Below are positions 25,029 through 30,891 of a stretch of DNA of 30,891 nt, in pieces (the first letter of the stretch is position 1; each line of letters begins with the position of its first letter). Both the position numbers and the translations under genes were made by a program. This DNA comes from Methanoregula sp. UBA471 (GTDB lineage: Archaea > Halobacteriota > Methanomicrobia > Methanomicrobiales > Methanospirillaceae), in assembly GCA_002495065.1 (NCBI GenBank), contig DADT01000030.1, forward strand, positions 21,318 to 52,208, given 5' to 3'. The notes under the pieces are model-generated. The model worked only from the letters and a program-made list of their open reading frames with translations, was not told the origin of the DNA and made no database searches.

Positions 25029-26774
25029 GTGTGTGGTATTGTAGGCTATATCGGGCGGAGGGAAGCTGCCCCGATCATCGTGGAGGGGCTTAAAAAACTT
25101 GAGTACCGTGGGTATGATTCATTCGGGGTTGCCACGATCAACGGAGATATCGAGCTGGACAAACACCAGGGCCGGATTTCAGAGTTATCAGCTTCATCTG
25201 TCTGCCTCAGGGGAAAAGTCGGGATAGGACATACCCGCTGGGCAACCCATGGTATCCCCAATGACGTCAATGCTCACCCCCATATGGACTGTAACAACCG
25301 TATTGCAGTAGTTCATAACGGGATTATCGAAAACTATGCGGAACTCAAACGGCAGCTGGTCTCGAGGGGCCACATATTCCGCTCTGAAACCGATACCGAA
25401 GTGGTCGCACATCTTATCGAAGAGGCATGTGCATCAGGAAAAGATCTCCTTTCTGCGGTGCAAAAGGTCGTCCCGGAGTTGATCGGCTCCTATGCTCTGT
25501 TAATCATCGCCACCGGTGAAGAGCGTATCATTGCAACCCGTTATGCAAGTCCACTTGTCCTTGGTATCGGTGACGGGGAATTTTTTGCTGCATCTGATAT
25601 GACCCCGGTTATTGATTATACAGAGCGTGCAATTTTTCTCGAAGATGGAGATATCGCCAGTATATCCCATGAAAAAATTGAGCTGTTCCATAAAGGCCAA
25701 TTAATACAACGACCCCTGGAGCTGATTGACTGGTCAGGTGAAGACACCAAGAAAGGGGGGTTCCCGCACTACATGCTCAAGGAGATCTACGAGCAGCCCC
25801 AGGCATTCTACAATTCTATCAGATCCGTTACCAATGAAACGCTTCCTGCATCTGTCAAAAATGCAGATTCGGTAACTGTTATCGCTTGCGGTTCTTCATA
25901 CAATGCCGGACTTATTTTCAAGTACCTCCTTGAAGATGCCTGCGCAATCCCGGTGCGGCTTGACTTTGCATCTGAGTTCAAATATTTCCCACCCCCTATA
26001 CAGGGACTTGTAATCGGGATCTCGCAGTCCGGGGAGACCGCTGATACTATTTCAGCACTTAAGCAGGCGAAGGTGCATAACTGCACAAGTCTGGCGATCA
26101 CAAATATATTAGGTAGCTCGATCAGCAGGACGGCAGATGGTACTCTGTTTATGAGGGCAGGACCTGAAATCAGCGTCGCAGCGACAAAGTCATTTATCGC
26201 ACAGCTCGCAGTCCTGATGCAGATCACTAATTTCCTGCGGAATAACGAATTTGACGACGTTCTGCAAAATGGTCACCGTGCAATTGAAGAAGTTCTCCTG
26301 TTGGATCTGTCTGATGCGGTTGAACTTTGCCGTAATGCGCATAGTGTCTTCTTTGTAGGGAGAGGCCCATTTTATCCGGTATCTCTAGAAGGGTCACTCA
26401 AGATGAAGGAGATCTCCTATATTCATGCCGAGGGTTACGCTGCAGGGGAGCTGAAACATGGACCGTTTGCCCTGCTCTCCAGAGAAACACCGGTGGTTGC
26501 CATTTGCATGCCAGGAGACACGTATGGGGTGATGATTTCAAATATCAAGGAAATGAAAGCACGGGGGGCACCAGTTATTGCTCTCGGAGAACAGGGTGAT
26601 TTGGAACTTACCGATGTTGTAGATATTTTTATCCCTCTGCCGGAAACACATCCTTTTATTCAGGTGCTTACAAGTCTTGTAGTCCTGCAGCTTCTTGCGT
26701 ACCATACTGCGGTTGCCCTAAACCGGGATGTCGACAAACCCAAAAACCTTGCAAAGAGCGTGACGGTTGAATGA
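25029..26774 (+). CDS. glmS: Glutamine-fructose-6-phosphate aminotransferase (isomerizing)
   Basis: GlmS makes glucosamine-6-phosphate from fructose-6-phosphate and glutamine. The 581-residue protein starts at GTG 25029, so that the catalytic cysteine (C2) is exposed after methionine removal; GIVGYIGRREA and HTRWATHG follow in the glutaminase domain. The isomerase half has two SIS domains with ACGSSYNAG near 286, SQSGETADT, GPEISVAATKSF and EGYAAGELKHGPFALL, and ends with the standard KNLAKSVTVE tail. One base separates it from the preceding gene, and its end overlaps the acyltransferase by 4 bp (ATGA). The order glmM-glmU-glmU2-glmS makes a complete UDP-GlcNAc route. Confidence 0.97.
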   Translation: MCGIVGYIGRREAAPIIVEGLKKLEYRGYDSFGVATINGDIELDKHQGRISELSASSVCLRGKVGIGHTRWATHGIPNDVNAHPHMDCNNRIAVVHNGIIENYAELKRQLVSRGHIFRSETDTEVVAHLIEEACASGKDLLSAVQKVVPELIGSYALLIIATGEERIIATRYASPLVLGIGDGEFFAASDMTPVIDYTERAIFLEDGDIASISHEKIELFHKGQLIQRPLELIDWSGEDTKKGGFPHYMLKEIYEQPQAFYNSIRSVTNETLPASVKNADSVTVIACGSSYNAGLIFKYLLEDACAIPVRLDFASEFKYFPPPIQGLVIGISQSGETADTISALKQAKVHNCTSLAITNILGSSISRTADGTLFMRAGPEISVAATKSFIAQLAVLMQITNFLRNNEFDDVLQNGHRAIEEVLLLDLSDAVELCRNAHSVFFVGRGPFYPVSLEGSLKMKEISYIHAEGYAAGELKHGPFALLSRETPVVAICMPGDTYGVMISNIKEMKARGAPVIALGEQGDLELTDVVDIFIPLPETHPFIQVLTSLVVLQLLAYHTAVALNRDVDKPKNLAKSVTVE

Positions 26775-27367
26775 CCGGGTACGGTAAAAATTCTATCGGA
26801 GAAGGTGCGAAGATTTTTGAGCCGGTTACACTTGGGTTCCCTTCGCGGGAATACATCGGTAGAACGGGTTTTAACGGGACAATAATCGGGAAAAATGCAG
26901 TTATCAGGTCAGGCACGGTTATGTATTGTGATGTAGTTATCGGCGATAATTTTCAGAGCGGGCATAATGTAATCATTCGGGAAAATACCATTATCGGCGA
27001 TAGGGTATCCATTGGGACGGCAACGGTTATTGAAGGAAATACTCATATCGGAAATGATGTGAGCCTGCAGAGCATGGTCTACATTCCAACCAACACGGTT
27101 ATCGGTGATAATGTATTTATTGGTCCTAACACGGTACTGACCAATGACCGGTACCCTCCATCAGGTATAGGAGGGCTGAAAGGCCCCCAGATCATGAACG
27201 GCGCTGCGATAGGCGCAAATGCCACTCTGCTTCCCGGTATCTGTATTGGAGAGGGGGCACTCGTCGCAGCTGGAGCAATCGTGACCCGGGACGTTCCAGC
27301 GCGGAAGCTTGCGATTGGTGCTCCTGCAAAAATTGCTGACCTGCCTCGTAAAATGGTCCGTAAATAA
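26771..27367 (+). CDS. Hexapeptide-repeat sugar O/N-acyltransferase
   Basis: The 198-residue protein is nearly all left-handed beta-helix, with isoleucine-rich hexapeptide turns (TIIGKN, VVIGDN, TIIGDR, THIGND, TVIGDN, AIGANA, CIGEGA) and the C-terminal GAIVTRDVPARKLAIGAPAKI cap of NeuD/WlbB/WbbJ-type acetyltransferases. H75 or similar near SGHN could serve as base. Such enzymes acetylate amino sugars on UDP-sugar intermediates. It starts inside glmS (ATGA), so its job is surely coupled to UDP-GlcNAc supply, perhaps decorating a sugar later used by AglB. The exact acceptor cannot be read. Confidence 0.82.
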   Translation: MTGYGKNSIGEGAKIFEPVTLGFPSREYIGRTGFNGTIIGKNAVIRSGTVMYCDVVIGDNFQSGHNVIIRENTIIGDRVSIGTATVIEGNTHIGNDVSLQSMVYIPTNTVIGDNVFIGPNTVLTNDRYPPSGIGGLKGPQIMNGAAIGANATLLPGICIGEGALVAAGAIVTRDVPARKLAIGAPAKIADLPRKMVRK

Positions 27368-27417
27368 TCAAAAATTGATTACAGCTCTGTAATTTCCTGA
27401 TTTTTCATGACAGGAAA
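27366..27417 (+). terminator. Stacked inverted repeats after the glm operon
   Basis: Three consecutive inverted repeats follow the acyltransferase stop: AATCAA/TTGATT (27366-27380), TTACAG/CTGTAA (27379-27392) and TTTCCTG/CAGGAAA (27393-27399 with 27411-27417, loop of 11). They abut without spacing and are the likely end of the glm transcript, or a processing site. Confidence 0.45.
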
Positions 27418-27455
27418 GAAAAGTTCAATGAGTTGTAAATAAACTGCTTTTTTTC

Positions 27456-27673
27456 GGCTCTGTCGAAATGCTCACAATATTTTTCTTAACGCCCCTTTTG
27501 GGCTGCGTCACTTAATACCTCCGCCCCCGCCGCTGTGGCATCCCCTCTGGAGCGATAATTCCAGAGAAGGTAATACAACACAATCGCAAAGCACAGGGGC
27601 GGCTCGGGGGGGGACAGGCACTGTCCCCTCCGATAACAGGTGATTCGCAATCTGTTGGAATCTCAACAGAGCC
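27456..27673. mobile_element. Putative MITE-like element, 218 bp
   Basis: The element runs from GGCTCTGT (27456-27463) to its exact inverse ACAGAGCC (27666-27673). Comparing the two ends over 21 bp gives about 15 matches. Both ends are flanked by near-identical T runs ending in C (TTTTTTTC at 27448-27455 and eight Ts plus C from 27674), which could be an 8-9 bp target duplication. The inside has hairpins CTCTGGA/TCCAGAG (27545-27566) and GGGGACAG/CTGTCCCC (27610-27628) and is far more GC-rich than the flanks. No transposase is present. A structured RNA or plain terminator region is the alternative. Confidence 0.4.
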
Positions 27674-27856
27674 TTTTTTTTCAATTATCGGACGCTCTGA
27701 GATACAATATTACCTGGCACTTTTATGAATCGTTAAAATTTCCGGGAAGAGAAAAACTGCTGATTTGGGGAGCTGTTCGGGGTTTTTTCCTAAGAATTCA
27801 ACCAAATTTATTAATGGTCTCAACTTAAAACCAAGTACCCAAGAAAGGTTGATTCC
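27674..27856. promoter_or_regulatory. Upstream region of aglB
   Basis: AT-rich DNA without a convincing gene. A TATA-like AATTTATTAA lies at 27805-27814, and the Shine-Dalgarno GAAAGGT at 27843-27849 is seven bases ahead of the aglB ATG at 27857. The rest of the 183 bp shows no repeat or fold that I can support. Confidence 0.5.
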
Positions 27857-30448
27857 ATGGTACATTTTGATCTTAAAAACCGCCGGACCCAACTAATTAT
27901 CGGGCTGGTTGCATTATTTTCAGTCTTTGCCCTGTGGCTTCGTTTGCTTCCAATGCTCGGTATGGGTAATACCGACATTCTGATGATGGTTGCAAGCGAT
28001 GACCCGCTTTACAACCTGCGCCAGGTTGAGCAGATTCTTGCTAACTTCCCGAATTATGCATGGTATGATCCGATGACCTTCTTTCCCACAGGAATGTCAG
28101 TTCCCTGGGGACCTCTGTTTCCAACGGTCATTGCAATCTTTTGCCTCATAGTCGGAGCTACCACACGACCGGAGATCATAAGTACAGGTCTTCTTATTCC
28201 CCCCCTGATGGGAGTCTTGATCGTAGCGATCATGTACTTCGTCGGAAAGACATGCGGTGACTGGAAAACGGGTCTTCTGGCGTCTGGGTTTACCGCGGTA
28301 GTATCCGGCCAGTTCTTTTACCGCTCGTTATTTGGATACATGGATCACCATATCGCAGAGGTCCTTTTTTCCACGGTTTTCTGCCTGCTCTATATGACCA
28401 CGATCTTCTCGGAAAAAGATATTAAAATCGATCTGAAGAATATCATATCCTATAAAAAGACGCTCCTGTTATCATTTCTTACCGGCATCGCGTATCTGCT
28501 GGGCCTGTTCGTAATGCCGACAATGGTCCTTTTTGCCATGATCGTAGGAATATTTACGATAATCCAGTTTGTTATTGATGTGGCCCGTGGCAAAACAAGC
28601 GAATACCTGTTGGTGATAAATACTGTAATTTTTTCTATCGCGATTATCGGGCTTCTGGCGTACGGACTAAAAGATCCCGGAGTTAATCTTATCTTTTATT
28701 CGATCGGCCATGTATACGCATATCTGGCATTGATTGGTGGAACTGGTTTTCTGTACGGAGTTTCACGCCTCGTCAGAGAAAAAGCCTGGTATTACTACCC
28801 TGCAGTTCTTATCGGGAGCGGAATTGTATTTTCGCTTATTCTCCTTATTATCAGTCCCCAGTTGTACAACCTGTTTATCAGCTCGCTCTTTTCGTTTTTC
28901 GGACAGCAGGCAGTAACGAATACGGTACAGGAAGCCCGGGGTTGGGGACCGGACCTCGCATGGATGACGTTTAATTATGGCCTCATCCTGATGGTTGGAG
29001 GCGCGCTGGTCATGCTCTACAACAATATTAAGGATGAGCACCCGCACCAGATTTTTGCTCTCGTATGGTCACTTATCATGCTCATATCCACCTGGCAGCA
29101 TGTCCGTTATGAATATTACCTTGCAGTTAATGTGGCACTGCTATCAGCCGTTTGTATAAGTTTTACTATTCAACATGGATCGACAGATATCCGCAGGCTG
29201 GCGACCAGAATTTCAACTGAAACTGATGAGGCCGAACCTCGAGACGTAGCAAAAGAGGGGCGCCAGAAGGGGAAAAAACAGAAGAAAACCCAAAAGAAAG
29301 GATCCGTATCATCACAGCCAGGGTATCTGGCAGTCGGTCTGGTGGTTATTACTGTCGGACTCGGAATTCTTTTCGCTTTTACATCAGCCTCGCTCAGCTA
29401 TACAAATGGTTCGGGAGATTCAATACGGATGAATCCCGACTGGCGGGAGTCCCTTGAATGGATGGGAGATAATACCCCGGAAACGGGGGTGGATTATTAC
29501 ACTATCTATAATCCCAAAACGTTCCAGTATCCTGATGAAGCATATGGGGTAATGTCCTGGTGGGACTATGGTCACATGATCACGTATATTGCAAAGCGGA
29601 TCCCGAATGCCAACCCGTTCCAGTCCGGAGTTGTTGGTCCTACGGGATCTGCAAATTACTTCATATCAGCGTCAGAAGATGAAGGAAATCAGGTCCTTGA
29701 CCGTGCCAAAACCCGGTATGTAATCACAGATATCGAAATGGATACCACAAAATTCTGGGCAATGGCGACGTGGTACAATACCTCAGCTGGTGCAAGTCCT
29801 TACCAGATGACGCTCCTTACACCTGCACAAGATGTTAACAATTATGAATCAGTCCTGCTCAACACCCCGGAGTATTACCGTACGATGATTTCGCGGCTCC
29901 ACAATTTTGACGGTTCGCTCAAATCTCCATCGACTGCTTATTACATAGAATATGCCGACCCGAGCATCTCACAGGTCTCACTTCCGGTGATCACGGGCGC
30001 AGAGGCAGTAAACGCCTCGGATGCTCTCAACCGTGCAGCTGAATATAATCTCAGGGCACCGGCAGGTTACCATGCAGCAGCACTCAGCCCAGCTATCACG
30101 CTCCCCATCGAAACCGTGCCGGCACTGAGGCATTACCGTCTGGTGCATGAATCTCCCAGCAATGTTTTCAATTCAAATATTACCGATGTGAAATACGTCA
30201 AGGTATTTGAATACGTAAAAGGGGCGCATATCAGGGGGGAAGGTGTTATTGAGGTTCCGGTGATCAGCAATACCGGGAGAATGTTCACGTATCGACAGGA
30301 GAGTATCAACGGGGAATTTATCGTACCCTACGCAACTTCCGGCAATCCATATAGTGTAAAGACCACAGGCAGGTACCGCGTTATCAATACAGGAAAGGAA
30401 TACGATGTTCCTGAATCTGCGGTAATGCGGGGAGAAACGATCCAATAA
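27857..30448 (+). CDS. aglB: Oligosaccharyltransferase AglB (STT3 family)
   Basis: AglB transfers a lipid-linked glycan to asparagine in N-X-S/T sequons on the outer face of the membrane. The 863-residue protein has about a dozen membrane segments in residues 12-455, the first acidic motif SDDP at 47-50 (metal/substrate loop), the second acidic motif around MDHHIAE near 165-171, and the catalytic WWDYG at 568-572, with the extracellular soluble domain after it. A lysine-rich cytoplasmic loop (about 465-485) precedes the last helix near 488-510. The gene stands alone behind its own promoter, next to the UDP-sugar operon that may supply its glycan precursors. Confidence 0.95.
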   Translation: MVHFDLKNRRTQLIIGLVALFSVFALWLRLLPMLGMGNTDILMMVASDDPLYNLRQVEQILANFPNYAWYDPMTFFPTGMSVPWGPLFPTVIAIFCLIVGATTRPEIISTGLLIPPLMGVLIVAIMYFVGKTCGDWKTGLLASGFTAVVSGQFFYRSLFGYMDHHIAEVLFSTVFCLLYMTTIFSEKDIKIDLKNIISYKKTLLLSFLTGIAYLLGLFVMPTMVLFAMIVGIFTIIQFVIDVARGKTSEYLLVINTVIFSIAIIGLLAYGLKDPGVNLIFYSIGHVYAYLALIGGTGFLYGVSRLVREKAWYYYPAVLIGSGIVFSLILLIISPQLYNLFISSLFSFFGQQAVTNTVQEARGWGPDLAWMTFNYGLILMVGGALVMLYNNIKDEHPHQIFALVWSLIMLISTWQHVRYEYYLAVNVALLSAVCISFTIQHGSTDIRRLATRISTETDEAEPRDVAKEGRQKGKKQKKTQKKGSVSSQPGYLAVGLVVITVGLGILFAFTSASLSYTNGSGDSIRMNPDWRESLEWMGDNTPETGVDYYTIYNPKTFQYPDEAYGVMSWWDYGHMITYIAKRIPNANPFQSGVVGPTGSANYFISASEDEGNQVLDRAKTRYVITDIEMDTTKFWAMATWYNTSAGASPYQMTLLTPAQDVNNYESVLLNTPEYYRTMISRLHNFDGSLKSPSTAYYIEYADPSISQVSLPVITGAEAVNASDALNRAAEYNLRAPAGYHAAALSPAITLPIETVPALRHYRLVHESPSNVFNSNITDVKYVKVFEYVKGAHIRGEGVIEVPVISNTGRMFTYRQESINGEFIVPYATSGNPYSVKTTGRYRVINTGKEYDVPESAVMRGETIQ

Positions 30449-30470
30449 TTTATTTTCTGATAATTTTTCT
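30446..30470 (+). terminator. T-rich terminator after aglB
   Basis: The sequence following the aglB stop codon contains T-rich runs (TTTATTTTC and AATTTTTCTC) with no GC hairpin, typical of archaeal termination. It lies ahead of the promoter of the next gene. Confidence 0.4.
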
Positions 30471-30503
30471 CTGGTAGGGAAACAAACCTTTTGATGCCAG
30501 GAA

Positions 30504-30513
30504 TTTAATAAAA
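30504..30513 (+). promoter_or_regulatory. Putative TATA box of the deacetylase-family gene
   Basis: TTTAATAAAA ends 14 bases before the ATG at 30528, so the centre is about 20 bases upstream. There is no Shine-Dalgarno ahead of the ATG. The message is probably leaderless or the start lies just inside the frame. Confidence 0.4.
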
Positions 30514-30527
30514 CGGATAACACGATT

Positions 30528-30891
30528 ATGGTTCGGTATTCCGCGATTTACGGAGAGATTTTCTCTCATCATGACATGGATAGCCATGATGAGAGCAGTA
30601 TCCGTCTTCAGGCAGCTCTCGGTGGCGTACCCGAAGCGGTGCCGGTTATAGCGCCGTCATGTGCTCCAGAGAGTGACCTTGCAAGGGTCCATACACCTTC
30701 ATATATCCGGATGATCCGGGAATTTTCTTCACATGGGGGGCAGCATTTCCTTGACCAGAGTACCTATGTTGATGAAGAAACGTACACAGTAGCCTCATTT
30801 GCAGCAGGTGCCGCGTCAGAAGCAGTGAACCGTTCTATTGATGGAGAATCCTGTTTTGCTATTATCCGCCCGCCGGGACACCATGCCGAGC
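30528..30891 (+). CDS. Histone deacetylase/acetoin utilisation-family protein, N-terminal 121 codons (truncated)
   Basis: The frame is open from the ATG at 30528 to the window end. The translation begins MVRYSAIYGEIFSHHDMDSH and carries ARVHTPSYI near residues 53-61 and, at the very end, IIRPPGHHAE at about 112-121, the active-site histidine pair of the arginase/deacetylase fold. In archaea these zinc enzymes remove acetyl groups from proteins or polyamines; the exact substrate is unknown. The FSHHDMDSHDESSIRL start matches the family's usual H-x(n)-HPE-type entry loosely, with DE in place of the common PE. The rest of the gene is beyond the window. Confidence 0.88.
   Translation, partial: MVRYSAIYGEIFSHHDMDSHDESSIRLQAALGGVPEAVPVIAPSCAPESDLARVHTPSYIRMIREFSSHGGQHFLDQSTYVDEETYTVASFAAGAASEAVNRSIDGESCFAIIRPPGHHAE

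Noticed and set aside
27640..27828. A 62-codon open frame in the gap before aglB.
   Set aside because: It begins with GTG without a good ribosome-binding site, runs across the right end of the MITE-like element and a T tract, and its translation resembles no family I know.

Overview
The window comes from a methanogenic archaeon, most likely of the order Methanomicrobiales (Methanoregula-like at a guess). Evidence for this: an archaeal str-type operon (S12, S7, EF-2), an eRF1-type release factor with NIKS and GGQ motifs, archaeal Taw1, the oligosaccharyltransferase AglB, TATA-box promoters with several probably leaderless genes, and above all O-phosphoserine-tRNA ligase (SepRS), which is almost confined to methanogens and close relatives. 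No tRNA, rRNA, CRISPR array or intact transposase gene is visible.

Layout. Positions 1-1364 (minus) hold rps12, rps7 and the first 109 codons of EF-2. A 165-bp divergent promoter region separates them from a long plus-strand run (1530-10118) of tightly spaced or overlapping genes: queD-queE-queC (preQ0 for archaeosine), a Nudix hydrolase, a lipoprotein alpha/beta hydrolase, aRF1, argS, taw1 and sepS. This is essentially a translation-quality operon: tRNA modification, tRNA charging and termination. From 10119 to 10886 is a two-gene unit, a four-helix DUF2178-like membrane protein and a small Xre-type regulator, headed by two copies of a 19-bp palindromic operator that flank the TATA box. On the minus strand, 10897-14278, an RNase H-fold exonuclease and a DEAH helicase with a C-terminal four-cysteine cluster overlap; they match the MrfB/MrfA (YprB/YprA) DNA-repair pair of bacteria.

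Positions 14568-16507 carry a HAD-IIA phosphatase and a membrane-anchored transglutaminase-like protein, followed by a converging orphan DNA methyltransferase (16536-17447). Positions 17571-21317 carry the minimal Fe-S assembly pair sufC-sufB, then pcm, a HxGTHxDxPxH cyclase/amidohydrolase and an unrecognised protein.

Positions 21391-27367 form a UDP-sugar operon: a GlmM-type mutase, two tandem GlmU-like proteins (only the first keeps the acetyltransferase motifs), glmS and a hexapeptide acyltransferase. It is followed by a 489-bp gap containing stacked inverted repeats and a possible 218-bp MITE-like element, and then aglB (27857-30448), which would use sugars of this kind for N-glycosylation. 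The window ends inside a histone-deacetylase-family gene (from 30528).
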